A stretch of 62,439 nucleotides of DNA, taken from contig CAYSPG010000022.1 of NCBI GenBank assembly GCA_964432885.1, forward strand, positions 1 through 62,439, given 5' to 3'. Positions within the stretch are counted from its first letter, which is position 1. Each line of letters starts with the position of its first letter. Of the stretch, positions 7,663 through 18,653 are shown one piece after another. The position numbers were made by a program, and so were the translations under genes. This DNA comes from CAYSPG01 sp964432885 (GTDB taxonomy: Bacteria > Bacteroidota > Bacteroidia > AKYH767-A > OLB10). The notes under the pieces are model-generated. The model did no database searches, had not been told where the DNA came from, and saw nothing but the letters and a program-made list of their open reading frames with translations.

Positions 7663-9363
7663 CTACTGTTTAATAAATTTTTGTTTGCTTATGTTCGCAT
7701 CATTAGAAATAAGAATAAAATAAATTCCGTTGCTAAATTCTGAAAGGTCAATGGTAAAATCTTTTGAAGCTATTATATCACTCCTATAAACTATTTGTCC
7801 AATGGCATTTATTAATGATAGTTGCCCATCATAATGACTATTTACAACAATGTTGTTGTGGGCAGGATTTGGAAATAATGTAAAAACATTATCTGGATTA
7901 ACAGCATTAATATTTGTTGTGGAACCCTCCTGTCTTATTTTATGAATAAATAAATCGGACGAACCAATTAAGTAATTTACTGCCGGGCCATGGTCAAAAT
8001 CAGTATTGTCATAAAATTTTCCAACAGTAATTATTTTTTCATTTATATCAACAGTTATGCCTGTTGGAGCAATTAAACCGCTAATAGGAGTGCCCAAATG
8101 CATTACCCATTTATAACTTGAGTTGGCGTTAAGTTTTAAAATAAACATATCTTGAGTAGTGTTGCTTGAAGTATTTGCAACACCTGCGCCCGGGTCAAAA
8201 TCAACTGTTCCGTTAAATTCGCCCATTATATAAATATTTGCATCCTTATCTAAAGCGATTTCTTTAACGTTAACATCAAAACTGTTAGCCCAAATAAAAT
8301 TCCCAAGTGAATCTAATTTTAGTATATAACTAGTTCCTCCATTTAAATTATAAACCGATGGACCCGGGTCAAAATCAGCAGTGCCAAAGTATGTTCCTGA
8401 TGAATAAATATTATTAACAGAATCAAGGGTAAGAGAAACGCCATATTCATCAAAAGACCCACCAACATTTTTAGCCCAAAGTAAATTTCCTAGCGGGTCC
8501 AATTTCAAAAAAAATGCATCGGTATAAAAAGAATTAAATGTTGTGAGATTATATACACCGGCATTGGGGTCAAAATCAACTACGTCATGAAACGAACCTG
8601 TCGCATAAACATTGCCCATTGCATCAATATCTAATCCATAATTAAATTCATCCAATCCATTTCCAAAAGTTTTTGCCCATATATAATTTCCTAACGAGTC
8701 TAATTTAAGAATGTACATATCATAATAGGATAGAGTGGTGGTTGTATAAATTACAGACCCAGCGCCTGGGTCAAAATCAACTGCACCTAAATACTGTCCG
8801 CTTAAAATAATATTTCCGCCAATATCAATTACAAGATGTTCGCACACCGCCTCATTTTGTGCACTAATGTTTTCAGACCACAAATAGTTTCCGGATGTAT
8901 CCATTTTAAGAATAAACAAATCGCCATATCCGGTTGAAGTCATTACATGCACACCTGCATTGGGGTCAAAATCTATACTGTTAGCAAAAGAACCAGCAAG
9001 AAACAAATTTCCAATCCTATCTATACTAATAGTTGTGATACGGCAACTACCGGTACCAAATGCCTCAAAAGTTTTATTCCACAAAAATGTACCATTTGCA
9101 TCATGTTTTTCAATGTATCCATATGCCTCAATTGCAGGGGCAATCTGTATTAAAGACCCCGGTCCCGTATCAAAATCTGCAGTGTCAGTATAAAAACCAA
9201 CGGAATAAATATTTCCAATTGAATCTGTAATTACGTCATTTACCCCTAATTTTCCGCTGCCATAAATACTTTTAGCCCATTCGTAATATGTGGATTGTGC
9301 ATTTATTTGTAAGTGTAAAATAAAAATCAGAACAGTAACAATTGCCTTTTTCATGTTTATCAT
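7663..9363 (-). CDS. Secreted SBBP-repeat protein with T9SS C-terminal sorting domain
   Basis: 566 residues. Signal peptide at 1-23 (hydrophobic IVTVLIFILHLQINA). Residues 30-485 hold seven repeats of about 60 residues, each carrying a D-F-D-P/T/H-G/N-(A/P) motif as in DFDPGAG, and phrases such as ILKLDSLGNYIWA; this is the SBBP beta-propeller-like repeat. The last 75 residues (LFPNPAHNN ... GIYFILI ... KQKFIKQ) are a type A T9SS sorting domain, so export through the outer membrane is expected. Start at the first ATG or at ATG 9354 three codons on. Ligand unknown. Confidence 0.85.
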   Translation of the reverse strand: MINMKKAIVTVLIFILHLQINAQSTYYEWAKSIYGSGKLGVNDVITDSIGNIYSVGFYTDTADFDTGPGSLIQIAPAIEAYGYIEKHDANGTFLWNKTFEAFGTGSCRITTISIDRIGNLFLAGSFANSIDFDPNAGVHVMTSTGYGDLFILKMDTSGNYLWSENISAQNEAVCEHLVIDIGGNIILSGQYLGAVDFDPGAGSVIYTTTTLSYYDMYILKLDSLGNYIWAKTFGNGLDEFNYGLDIDAMGNVYATGSFHDVVDFDPNAGVYNLTTFNSFYTDAFFLKLDPLGNLLWAKNVGGSFDEYGVSLTLDSVNNIYSSGTYFGTADFDPGPSVYNLNGGTSYILKLDSLGNFIWANSFDVNVKEIALDKDANIYIMGEFNGTVDFDPGAGVANTSSNTTQDMFILKLNANSSYKWVMHLGTPISGLIAPTGITVDINEKIITVGKFYDNTDFDHGPAVNYLIGSSDLFIHKIRQEGSTTNINAVNPDNVFTLFPNPAHNNIVVNSHYDGQLSLINAIGQIVYRSDIIASKDFTIDLSEFSNGIYFILISNDANISKQKFIKQ

Positions 9364-9537
9364 TTTAAAATGTATTACAAATGTATAGTAACTTTTAGAG
9401 ATTTGTTTACAAAATATATTGCCTTATAATTCATAACCATAATTATATTTTTCACTTATACATTTATCCCTACCGCTTGTACAATCCATTATGCCATTTG
9501 TCTGCTTTATTCCTACTTTTAATGCTTTGAATTTTTT

Positions 9538-10308
9538 ATGAAAGCACTTATTGTTGATGATGAAAAACCAAACCGCGATGGCCTAAAATTGCTGGTTGAA
9601 GAATTATGTCCGGAGATTTCTCAGGTGGCGGTTGCTGCCTCTGCAAAAAGTGCTCGCGAGCTGTTTAATAAATCACCGGCTGATATATTATTTGTTGACA
9701 TAAACATGCCGATTGAAAATGGTTTTGAATTTTTAAATTCTGTTTCAGGAAATTTTGCAGTGGTGTTTGTAACCGCTTACTCAGAGTTTGCCATGCGCGC
9801 CATCAAATCAAATGCTGTTGACTACTTACTGAAACCCATTAATACTGATGAATTGGTTACTGCTGTTGCACGCTGTAAAAAAAGACTGGAACAAAATGTA
9901 GCACAGGATAAAACAATTTATGATGAATCCATTTCCAATTTAGAAAAAACATTTTCTACAGGCAGTTATCCTGAAAAAATTACTCTTTCTCACATGCAGG
10001 GGTTTAATATTATTTCAACCAGTGATATTATTTGTATTGAGGCTGATGGTAATTATTCAGTATTGCATCTGGAAGGGCAAAAAAAAATAATGGTTACACG
10101 AAAAATAGGTGAGTTTGAATTCTTACTCGACCCGAAAATATTTTTCCGCTCACACAAATCTTCCATTATTAATTTACTCTCCGTAAAAGAATACAGTAGT
10201 AACGAGGGGCACATTGTGCTACTTAAAAATGGAATGAACATGCAGGTATCAAGACGTAAACTCGAAGATTTTATGACAGCCATTGATGCCTTATCGAAAC
10301 GTGTTTAG
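9538..10308 (+). CDS. LytTR-family response regulator
   Basis: 256 residues. Receiver domain 1-120 with acidic pair D7/D8, phospho-acceptor D54, T79 and K99. LytTR DNA-binding domain about 145-250 (IICIEADGNYSVLH ... FFRSHKSSIINL). Its stop overlaps the start region of the sensor kinase gene, so the two are a translationally coupled pair. Target genes are not visible; the M4 protease gene just downstream of the pair is a candidate. Confidence 0.92.
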   Translation: MKALIVDDEKPNRDGLKLLVEELCPEISQVAVAASAKSARELFNKSPADILFVDINMPIENGFEFLNSVSGNFAVVFVTAYSEFAMRAIKSNAVDYLLKPINTDELVTAVARCKKRLEQNVAQDKTIYDESISNLEKTFSTGSYPEKITLSHMQGFNIISTSDIICIEADGNYSVLHLEGQKKIMVTRKIGEFEFLLDPKIFFRSHKSSIINLLSVKEYSSNEGHIVLLKNGMNMQVSRRKLEDFMTAIDALSKRV

Positions 10309-13262
10309 TGATGAGGAATAGTTTATGTAAACACTTTGTTTTTATCATAGCGATTTTTCTTTGTTGGAATAAATTTTCACTTGCGCAGAGTTTTCCTTAT
10401 CGCCATTTTGATGTTGATGATGGTTTAACAAGCAACACCGTTTATGATTGCGAGCAGGACAACAGGGGCTTTATGTGGTTTGCAACATCGGCAGGGGTTT
10501 GCCGCTTTGATGGAAAAATATTTAAACGCTATACCATAGATGATGGACTAAGTGATAACGAGGTTTTAAAAATCATTAAAGATTCAAAGGGCAGGCTTTG
10601 GCTCTTTGGTTTTAATTCGAGCGTAGCTGTTATCAGTAGTGATTCGATATTTAATGAAAACACACATCCTTTTCTGAAGAAATTAAGGAAAGGTTTTTTT
10701 TACAGCGGTTTTTTTGAAAATGAAGCCGGAGAAATTTTTCTGTCCAATACAAGAAACCTGAGTGTAAAAATTTCCTTTCCTGATTCTCTTACTGAATTAC
10801 CGGTTAAAAATGATATTTTTTTTAAAACAGAAAAAGGTTATGTAAGGAGGTTTTATAAAAGTGAAAATGAAATAAATCCAGTAACTGCTATTGATTCCTT
10901 TTTACAAAAAAACATTGCCGAAAAAACATTTTACTTTAAAGATTCTTTGCTTTTTTTTATTTCACAAAAACAAGTTTACCAGCTTTCTAAGTCAGGACAA
11001 ATTATAAATATTGGCGTTCCCCACCAGTATTTAAAAAACGCGCTAGAAGTATATTGTGATGATGAATTTAATTTATGGATTACCACTTATAATCATGGAG
11101 TGTATAAATTTAACAAACAGAAAAATTCTTATTCATACGGTGGAGGTTTTTTTAATACTGAAAACCTAACATCAACTTATGTTGACCAGGAAAAAAATGT
11201 TTGGTTTACTACACACGGCAATGGTGTTTATATGTTGCCACCATACTTTAAATCAGTTATGAATTATTCAACAGCAAATGGGCTAAGTGATAATGAAGCT
11301 TACTCTGTTTTTTCTGATACTAAAAATCGTTTGTGGATTGGATACAGAAATGGAGTGGTTGATATTATTGAAAATGGTATGGTAGAAAAAATCAATCTTA
11401 CAGAGGAATTAAATACCATAGGGAGAGTAAGCGAAATTGTTTATCACCCTTCTAACACCATTCTTTTAGCATCAGATATTGGGCTATTTGCTTTAAGTAT
11501 AAATAAAAAAGAAAATAACATCCATCGGTTTAACTTTTATTGCTCTGATAAAAGTCGTGCGTTATCAAATAAAGTTTGTATAAAAGATATTGAGCTCACT
11601 CCTGATTCTGCAATAAGAATAACCTGCTCCGAAAGTATTCACGAATTATCATACTTAGATATTGTTAATCGCAAAAATGAAATTGACCGAATTCCGTTTC
11701 CTAATAGACGGTTTTACGCCATTTGCAACAACCCCAATGGCGGTTTTTGGTTTAGCGATGCAGACGGATTAAAAAAATTCGTGAATGGAAAAGTTGATGA
11801 TTTAAGCGGCATGCACCCATTGCTAAAAAAGAGAATTGTGGATATGTGTTTTTATCAATCCAAACTTTTGCTTTCTGTTGAGGGATACGGTTTGATTATT
11901 TTGCAAAATGACAAACCGCAAATACATATAACCCAAAAGGAAGGATTGCTTACCAACCATTGCGGAAAAATATTTTTAAATGGAAAAAATGCCTGGGTAT
12001 GTAGTACGCAAGGTTTAAGTTTAATTGACCTGTCTAATGAAAACAATTTTGTAATTCAAAATATTACTACTTCAGATGGGTTATCGTCCGGACAGGTTAA
12101 TAATGTATATGTGGCAAACGGAAAAATTTATACAGCTACTCAAAAGGGTGTAAGCATTTTAACCATTAGTGACTTAAAACAAAAAAACAACTGGCAGCCC
12201 GATACCTACATAACAAATGCCGTGTGGGGCGAAAATAACTTATCAGGATTATCAATCCCTGAACTTGAATATAATAAAGCAAGCGTAGTGTTTTCGTTTG
12301 TTGCTCCTCAATTTACATTTCCTGAAAACGTAGTGTATCAATACAAACTGAATAATAATGCTTGGAGCGAAACAAAAAATACTTCAGTTGAATTTAATTC
12401 GTTACAACCCGGCCTGTACACTTTCCATATTCGTTCACACGGCAATTCGCCTGGCTGGAGTAAAACTGCAACTTTTAAGTTTTCCATTGCACAACCGTTT
12501 TACATGGCATGGTGGTTTTATCTCTTACTAATTGTTTTAATAATTGTATTGCTTTCGCTTATTTATTTAAACAGGTTAAAACGTTTGAAAAAAGAACAGC
12601 AGGTTAAAATTTTATACGAGCAACAAATCAATCGTTTTAAAATTCAGGCGCTTCAGTCGATGATGAATCCTCATTTTGTTTTCAATTCACTCAATGCCAT
12701 TCAGCAACAGGTTAACCTTGGAAATACAGAAAAAGCCAGATTGTATTTGTCACGTTTTGCGCAACTGTTGCGAATGAATTTACAAAGTGTGAATAAAGAT
12801 TTTGTTCCGCTTAATGAGGAATTGGAACGCATAAAATTGTATCTGGAAACAGAAAAAATTCGGCTTGAAGAAAAACTGAGTTACGTAATTACAAAAAGTG
12901 AAACTGTTCCTGACGATGTGTTGATACCTTCCATGATTATTCAACCATTTGTTGAAAACAGTATTTGGCACGGTATAATGCCTTCCGAAAAAAACGGCAC
13001 TGTAACTATTTCAATCAACAAAAATTCATATCAAATAATTATTGAAATTACTGATGATGGAATTGGGATGGAGGCATCCGCTAAAATGCGAAAGAATGAA
13101 TCAAAAAGTGAGCACTTTGGCATCAAACTTATTACTGAACGACTAAAATCATTCAGTGAAAATTTAAAACAGGATTTCATTGTTGAAATAAAAAGCAGAA
13201 ACCAACCAATCGAAACGGGAACCATTGTAACAATCATACTTCCGGTAATGGAAGATGAATAA
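10308..13262 (+). CDS. LytS-type sensor histidine kinase with propeller and Y_Y_Y domain
   Basis: 984 residues. Signal peptide 1-27; two-component regulator propeller repeats about 30-640 (DDGLTSNTVYDCEQDNRG type); Y_Y_Y domain about 655-725; one membrane helix about 733-757; coiled segment; His_kinase domain with phospho-acceptor H789 in MMNPHFVFNSLNA; HATPase with ENSIWHG and DDGIGM. The sensor is periplasmic and the kinase cytoplasmic. The frame opens at GTG 10308 (1-nt overlap with the regulator stop) but ATG 10311 is more likely. Partner: the regulator just upstream. Confidence 0.92.
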   Translation: MMRNSLCKHFVFIIAIFLCWNKFSLAQSFPYRHFDVDDGLTSNTVYDCEQDNRGFMWFATSAGVCRFDGKIFKRYTIDDGLSDNEVLKIIKDSKGRLWLFGFNSSVAVISSDSIFNENTHPFLKKLRKGFFYSGFFENEAGEIFLSNTRNLSVKISFPDSLTELPVKNDIFFKTEKGYVRRFYKSENEINPVTAIDSFLQKNIAEKTFYFKDSLLFFISQKQVYQLSKSGQIINIGVPHQYLKNALEVYCDDEFNLWITTYNHGVYKFNKQKNSYSYGGGFFNTENLTSTYVDQEKNVWFTTHGNGVYMLPPYFKSVMNYSTANGLSDNEAYSVFSDTKNRLWIGYRNGVVDIIENGMVEKINLTEELNTIGRVSEIVYHPSNTILLASDIGLFALSINKKENNIHRFNFYCSDKSRALSNKVCIKDIELTPDSAIRITCSESIHELSYLDIVNRKNEIDRIPFPNRRFYAICNNPNGGFWFSDADGLKKFVNGKVDDLSGMHPLLKKRIVDMCFYQSKLLLSVEGYGLIILQNDKPQIHITQKEGLLTNHCGKIFLNGKNAWVCSTQGLSLIDLSNENNFVIQNITTSDGLSSGQVNNVYVANGKIYTATQKGVSILTISDLKQKNNWQPDTYITNAVWGENNLSGLSIPELEYNKASVVFSFVAPQFTFPENVVYQYKLNNNAWSETKNTSVEFNSLQPGLYTFHIRSHGNSPGWSKTATFKFSIAQPFYMAWWFYLLLIVLIIVLLSLIYLNRLKRLKKEQQVKILYEQQINRFKIQALQSMMNPHFVFNSLNAIQQQVNLGNTEKARLYLSRFAQLLRMNLQSVNKDFVPLNEELERIKLYLETEKIRLEEKLSYVITKSETVPDDVLIPSMIIQPFVENSIWHGIMPSEKNGTVTISINKNSYQIIIEITDDGIGMEASAKMRKNESKSEHFGIKLITERLKSFSENLKQDFIVEIKSRNQPIETGTIVTIILPVMEDE

Positions 13263-13405
13263 TTGATTTTTCAAACAAACGTTTATACAATTATTCTTAC
13301 CACACATACAGCGTTTGCTTCCATTCTTATAAATGCGCCTTTTGAACAAAAACCGGTTTGTAGTTTTATGCTGTTAAAAAATAAACAGTTTAAATTTCAA
13401 ACAAT

Positions 13406-16400
13406 ATGAAAAACTATTTTACAAAAATCGCATTTGCTATAGCATTGCTTGCAACTGTTGAAACAACCGCCCAGAATTTTATTAAAGGCAATGATGGAAT
13501 GTATCCTGCCTTTGTAAGCTACAAAACAAATCAACCGGTGTTTACCAGAAATAAAATTTCAATAACGGACGAAACTGGGAAGGAAATTTCTACCAATGAA
13601 GTAAAAATTACTTCCGAAATTACGGATATGAAGGGAATGACTCACACGCGTTACCAGCAAACAGTAAATGGTATTCCTGTTGAGCATGCTATGTGGATTG
13701 TACATTCGCTTAACGGAAACATAACTTCGCAAAATGGAAAACTGGTAAAAACATTTCCACAAAACCTGCGTGCAAAAGCATTGCTAAAATTTAGTGCCGC
13801 AATAGAAAAGGCCAAAGCACATGTTAATGCCAGAATTTATAAATGGGAAATGCCAACGGAAGAAGAATTTTTACAGCGCGAGCAAGAAAACACGTCAGCT
13901 ACATTTTATCCGAAAAAACAATTAGTGTATTACAGTGGTGAGCGTGACGTAACTCCTGCTGCATTGCGTCTTGCTTATAAAATTGATATTTACTCCCAAG
14001 TACCGTTAAGCAGAAAACTGATTTTTGTAGATGCTGAAAACGGAAATATTTTAGGTGAACGTGAAATGATTCATGAAACAAATTCAAATGGAACTGCTGT
14101 AACTGCCTATAGCGGAACGCAGAACATTCGCACTGATTTTACAGGAACAACGTATCGTTTACGCGAAACTGCTCGCAGTGCCGGTAACGGAGTTGTAAAT
14201 ACATACAACTTGTTGCAGGGAACAAATTATGCCGCAGCAACAGATTTTGTTGATGCCAATAATGTCTGGAATAATATAAATGCACAAAAAGATGAATACG
14301 CCACTGATGCACACTGGGGTGCTGAAATGACGTATGATTATTATCTAATTAAGCACAACCGAAACAGTTATGATGGGGCAGGCGCGCCACTAAACAGCTA
14401 CGTTCATTATTCATCAAATTATTTTAATGCATTTTGGGATGGCTTTCGCATGACGTATGGCGATGGCAGCGCTGCTGATAATTACAAACCTTTAACATCG
14501 CTTGATGTGTGTGGTCATGAAATTACACATGCGGTAACAGAATATACTTCCAACCTGGTTTATTCCTACGAAAGCGGTGCAATGAACGAAGGTTTCAGCG
14601 ATATTTTTGGGACTGCAATTGAAGCGTATGCACGCCCAGCAAATTATGATTGGTTAATAGGTGGAGATTTTTATACCATTCGCAGCATGAGCAATCCAAA
14701 TGCATATTCAAATCCTGATACCTACTTGGGAACATTTTGGTACAGCGGTGGTGGCGATAATGGTGGTGTGCATACCAACAGTGGTGTTCTTAATCACTGG
14801 TTTTATTTATTGGTAAATGGTGGTACTGGAATTAATGACCATGGTGTTGCATACAATGTAACAGGAATTGGAATGAACGATGCAGCCGCCATAGCTTATA
14901 AATTGAACACCTTCTATTTAGTTTCAACTTCATCGTATGCTGATGCGCGCACGTTTGGAATTTTAGCAGCAGAAAATATTTTTGGTTCAGGAAGCCCCCA
15001 GGCTACACAGACAGCTAATGCATGGACTGCCGTTGGTTTGTATGGCGCCACATGCAGTACTGTAACAAATCTTGCTGTGTCAAACATTACAGAATATAGT
15101 GCCTCAATTTCATGGGATGCTGTTCCCGGTTCTGTTTATTATCTTGTTCAATACAAAGCATCAACAGATGTAAACTGGATTTCCATTCCATCCGTTACAA
15201 CAAACAGTGCCTCGCTGTCAGGTTTAAATGCATCTACTATTTACGACTGGCGAGTAAAAGCAAGTTGTTCATCCGGTTACTCAACAGCACAATTTACAAC
15301 TACTCCGGTGCCGTGTAATCCGGTTACCGGGTTAGCAGCTACCATCAACGGTACTACTGTATTACTTGAATGGAATACCGTTTACCAGGGAATCAGTTAT
15401 CATCTTGAATACAAGCCAGATTCATCAGGTGCTTGGATTGATGGAGGATGGCTCACAACTTCTTCTCAAACGCTAACCGGCTTATTAAACAACACTCTTT
15501 ACAATTGGAGAATTACAATGAATTGTGGAAGTGATACAAGTGGCTCTTCAGCATCCACATTTCTTACTGATGCTCCTTCATGCGGTATTCCAACAAACTT
15601 AAATGTAGTTTACTCATCAGGCCTAACAACTACTTTGAATTGGGATGCGGTTCCGGGCGCAACAGCTTATCAGGTTCAGGTAAAATGGTATTATGCAACA
15701 TGGGATAATGAATCTCAAAATGAAATTGTAACAACAAACTCAAAAACATATGTGGGCTTTGGTTCGGGATTTAATTTAGATTGGCGCGTGCGCGCAATAT
15801 GTTTAGGCAATTTAAGCACATGGGTAGTTTCAAATATCGCTACTCCGTGCCCGGGACCAACTGCATTGAGTGCAACAACTGTTAGCTCAAATTCTGCTGT
15901 TCTCGGTTGGACAGCATCAGGAGCTAATTCAGTAAATGGAATTGATGTTGACTATAAATTATCCACAACAACTACATGGACTCATTTGACATACATTCCT
16001 ACTCAAAGTACTTCTTACACACTAAGCGGATTGCTTCAAGGCAGAACATATGATGTTCGCATCAAACAAGATTGTATGAGCCAAAACAGTGCATTTGTTC
16101 AAACAACATTTTCAACCACATGCAGCAACCCACCATCTTTATTGTCAGCAACGGAAATAAAAACTAACTCGGCAAAAATAAGTTGGACGGGAGCACCCGG
16201 TTCATCATTGTATTCATTGCAGTACAAAAAATCAACCTCTTCAACATGGACAACGGTTTCTTCAATCGCTACAACAAATTACACACTTACAGGATTAACA
16301 GCTAACACCGTTTACAATTATAAAGTAAGTGCCAGTTGTGCTACAGGAACCACAGCATATAGCACGCAGTCATCGTTCACAACATACTGTACTTCATCAG

Positions 16401-17113
16401 GCTCTAATAGCCAGGAATGGATAGACTTATTTTCATTTGGCAGCATCAACCGTACATCAGGTGCTGATGCAGGCGGTTATGTTCACACATCACTTTCAAC
16501 CAATGCAACGGTTGGTGTTTCCTATTCAGGTATTATTAGTGCAGGTTTTTCGGGAGCAACAAGAAACGAAAACTTTGCTGTGTATGTTGATTTAAATAAA
16601 AACGGTTCGTATGCCGATGCGGGCGAACGTTTGGTAGGCCCAATTGCGTTTAACACAGCAGGTAATGTAAACTTTACCCTAACAGTTCCTGCAGGTGCAT
16701 CCGAAGGAATTGCTTCAATGCGTGTGGTAATGCTTCGTACTCCTACCTCAATGGCTCCATGTTTAACTGGCAATAGGGGCGAAACAGAAGATTATTTTAT
16801 AAACATTTCTGCCAGTCCTACATTTGCAGAAACCATTTCTCAACCAAACTCATCAATGAGTTCATCATCTAAATTTGATTATGCAGTTTATCCAAATCCA
16901 TCAAGTGGTGTTTTTAAGGTAGAATGTGTTGATTGCAATTCAATAAGCAGATACGAATTAATGACTATTAACGGAGCCATTATGGAAAACAAAACTGTTG
17001 ATGAAAAAAATGAGTTGATGCTTGACATTTCAAATTATGCTCAGGGAATATATTTCCTTAAAATTAATGACATGAAAGGAAATATGCAGGTGCTGAAAAT
17101 TGTAAAGGAATAA
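13406..17113 (+). CDS. Secreted M4 (thermolysin-family) metalloprotease with FN3, GEVED and T9SS domains
   Basis: 1235 residues. Signal peptide 1-22; FTP/PepSY propeptide about 40-220; peptidase M4 catalytic domain about 230-555 with zinc motif H371-E-I-T-H375 and third ligand E395 in NEGFSDIFG, spacing as in thermolysin. Then five to six fibronectin type III-like modules (about 555-1000), each with CSTVTNL-type openings and GL.A.T.Y.WRV cores; a GEVED domain about 1035-1140 (FAVYVDLNKNG ... GETEDYF); and a T9SS sorting tail (YPNPSSGVF ... GIYFLKI). An extracellular protease, probably for protein scavenging. Followed by an intrinsic terminator. Confidence 0.93.
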   Translation: MKNYFTKIAFAIALLATVETTAQNFIKGNDGMYPAFVSYKTNQPVFTRNKISITDETGKEISTNEVKITSEITDMKGMTHTRYQQTVNGIPVEHAMWIVHSLNGNITSQNGKLVKTFPQNLRAKALLKFSAAIEKAKAHVNARIYKWEMPTEEEFLQREQENTSATFYPKKQLVYYSGERDVTPAALRLAYKIDIYSQVPLSRKLIFVDAENGNILGEREMIHETNSNGTAVTAYSGTQNIRTDFTGTTYRLRETARSAGNGVVNTYNLLQGTNYAAATDFVDANNVWNNINAQKDEYATDAHWGAEMTYDYYLIKHNRNSYDGAGAPLNSYVHYSSNYFNAFWDGFRMTYGDGSAADNYKPLTSLDVCGHEITHAVTEYTSNLVYSYESGAMNEGFSDIFGTAIEAYARPANYDWLIGGDFYTIRSMSNPNAYSNPDTYLGTFWYSGGGDNGGVHTNSGVLNHWFYLLVNGGTGINDHGVAYNVTGIGMNDAAAIAYKLNTFYLVSTSSYADARTFGILAAENIFGSGSPQATQTANAWTAVGLYGATCSTVTNLAVSNITEYSASISWDAVPGSVYYLVQYKASTDVNWISIPSVTTNSASLSGLNASTIYDWRVKASCSSGYSTAQFTTTPVPCNPVTGLAATINGTTVLLEWNTVYQGISYHLEYKPDSSGAWIDGGWLTTSSQTLTGLLNNTLYNWRITMNCGSDTSGSSASTFLTDAPSCGIPTNLNVVYSSGLTTTLNWDAVPGATAYQVQVKWYYATWDNESQNEIVTTNSKTYVGFGSGFNLDWRVRAICLGNLSTWVVSNIATPCPGPTALSATTVSSNSAVLGWTASGANSVNGIDVDYKLSTTTTWTHLTYIPTQSTSYTLSGLLQGRTYDVRIKQDCMSQNSAFVQTTFSTTCSNPPSLLSATEIKTNSAKISWTGAPGSSLYSLQYKKSTSSTWTTVSSIATTNYTLTGLTANTVYNYKVSASCATGTTAYSTQSSFTTYCTSSGSNSQEWIDLFSFGSINRTSGADAGGYVHTSLSTNATVGVSYSGIISAGFSGATRNENFAVYVDLNKNGSYADAGERLVGPIAFNTAGNVNFTLTVPAGASEGIASMRVVMLRTPTSMAPCLTGNRGETEDYFINISASPTFAETISQPNSSMSSSSKFDYAVYPNPSSGVFKVECVDCNSISRYELMTINGAIMENKTVDEKNELMLDISNYAQGIYFLKINDMKGNMQVLKIVKE

Positions 17114-17131
17114 ATGACTTATAAACCGCAG

Positions 17132-17166
17132 CGGCATGGAAAATTTTTTTTCATGCCGTTTTTTTG
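17132..17166 (+). terminator. Intrinsic terminator after the M4 protease
   Basis: A 7-bp stem CGGCATG (17132-17138) / CATGCCG (17152-17158) followed by a run of T from 17159. It ends the transcript of the secreted protease. Confidence 0.75.
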
Positions 17167-17251
17167 TAGTTTAAAATTAATTATTCACTTATCAAACGAA
17201 CACAACAAGCCGGATAAAATGTATTGCATAATTTTTATCATATTTTTCAAT

Positions 17252-18652
17252 TTAATTTCCTTCTAACTTTTCTATCGTCTTCTTCGCATTCTGCAACCTG
17301 ATTTTTTTATTTTTCTCAGTCATTTTTTCTTTAATCCATTTTTCCATTCGGTGATGAAGAGGGATAAGCAGTGATGCAAGTGCAACCAACGCCATTAACA
17401 TCAACAAAGGTGAATGATGGGTAACACGTTCCAAAAAAGGATGAATAAGCAGGTTGATAAATTCAAACACAATGAGCAATCCTAATATTCCAAAAAACGA
17501 AATCCATTTTTCGGTAACGAGGATACTTTGGCTTAACAGAAAAAATAAAATGAGAAAAGTTATTATGCCAAGTGCGATTAAAGCGTATTGGATGTTTTGA
17601 TTGCGTTGCTGTTGCTCTTCCATATCTTTTGCTTCATCTTCTTTCTCTTTTATCTGCCGAGCAAAAGAAAGATTTTGAATTTGATTTGTTTGCTGCTCAT
17701 TAAAAACACTATCACGATAAGCCTCTTTCATATCAGCATAATAATATGCACTGTCTTTTAAGCCAAGTTTATAATACACCATTCGCAATAAGTCGGCAGA
17801 ATTAATTACACCTAATTTATATTTGCTTATATAAGCCCTTGTAAGTCCAGCCAATGCGTATTGCTTGGACTGACTGTAGTCCCCCTTGGCAAGCAAATAC
17901 TTTCCATAATCAGTGGTGGCATTTACATAAGGCGACATAATATTTTCTGCATCGCTGAATGAAATACATTTTTTATAATAACTCTCTGCAATGTCTGCAT
18001 CTCCTCTTGCACTATAAATTGTTGCAAAAATGTAAAGCATACGAGCATAGCCATAAGTGTCATTTTTTGTGGTAGTCTGTTCGGTTAATTGAATATAGTG
18101 CAAAGCTGAATCAGGTTGACCAATTTTTAAATACACTTCAGCCAAATGAGTATAGGTTCTGTTAAATTTACTTCCATCTTCGGAAGGGAAATCGTTCAAC
18201 AATCCTTCGGCTTTTCGTAAATACTTTAATGCTTCACTGTAATTTTTTAGTTGTTTAATATCAACTGCTATTTCCTTATAAGCAAGCCACATATCTTTAG
18301 GTTTATTTGCCTTCTCCGCAAAGGCTAAACTTTTGTATTTACAATCCAATGATTGTTTGAAATCTCCGGTATTTCCAAAATACCCTCCCAAATGCACATA
18401 AGCACTGGCAAGTAAAGAATCTTGCTGAGAAGTAGTTGCTATTTTAAGCAGTTGCTCTGCGGCAATCCAACTGCTGTCAATCTGACCACAGTAGGAGTAA
18501 TATTCTTTTAAATATTCCCAAGCGGCAAATTGCTCGGCAGTAGTCTTTGCTTTTTTCAGCAAAGTATATAAACTATCAAATTCTGAATTTTTATTTTGAG
18601 CAAATGCTATTATTGAAATCAAAATAAAAAGTAGTGGTAATATTTTTTTCAT
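17252..18652 (-). CDS. TPR protein with C-terminal membrane segment (paralogue 1)
   Basis: 466 residues. Signal peptide 1-18; tetratricopeptide-like helical repeats about 25-320 (AYVHLGGYFGNTGDF, YTHLAEVYLKIGQPDSALHY); acidic coiled coil about 325-350; then three membrane helices in residues 350-435 and a basic C-terminus. Layout resembles the sensor half of TPR histidine kinases but there is no kinase domain. Its 3' end is 98.6% identical to that of the paralogue at 19505-20914. The start lies 1 nt after the stop of the Bro-N gene, so the three genes look like one operon. Function unknown. Confidence 0.8.
   Translation of the reverse strand: MKKILPLLFILISIIAFAQNKNSEFDSLYTLLKKAKTTAEQFAAWEYLKEYYSYCGQIDSSWIAAEQLLKIATTSQQDSLLASAYVHLGGYFGNTGDFKQSLDCKYKSLAFAEKANKPKDMWLAYKEIAVDIKQLKNYSEALKYLRKAEGLLNDFPSEDGSKFNRTYTHLAEVYLKIGQPDSALHYIQLTEQTTTKNDTYGYARMLYIFATIYSARGDADIAESYYKKCISFSDAENIMSPYVNATTDYGKYLLAKGDYSQSKQYALAGLTRAYISKYKLGVINSADLLRMVYYKLGLKDSAYYYADMKEAYRDSVFNEQQTNQIQNLSFARQIKEKEDEAKDMEEQQQRNQNIQYALIALGIITFLILFFLLSQSILVTEKWISFFGILGLLIVFEFINLLIHPFLERVTHHSPLLMLMALVALASLLIPLHHRMEKWIKEKMTEKNKKIRLQNAKKTIEKLEGN
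17321..17613 (-). repeat. 293-bp direct repeat, copy A
   Basis: Matches 19580-19872 at 289 of 293 bases. It encodes the membrane segment of the TPR protein. The TPR parts upstream have diverged strongly, so this stretch has probably been homogenised by gene conversion or recently duplicated. Confidence 0.93.
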
Positions 18653-18653
18653 A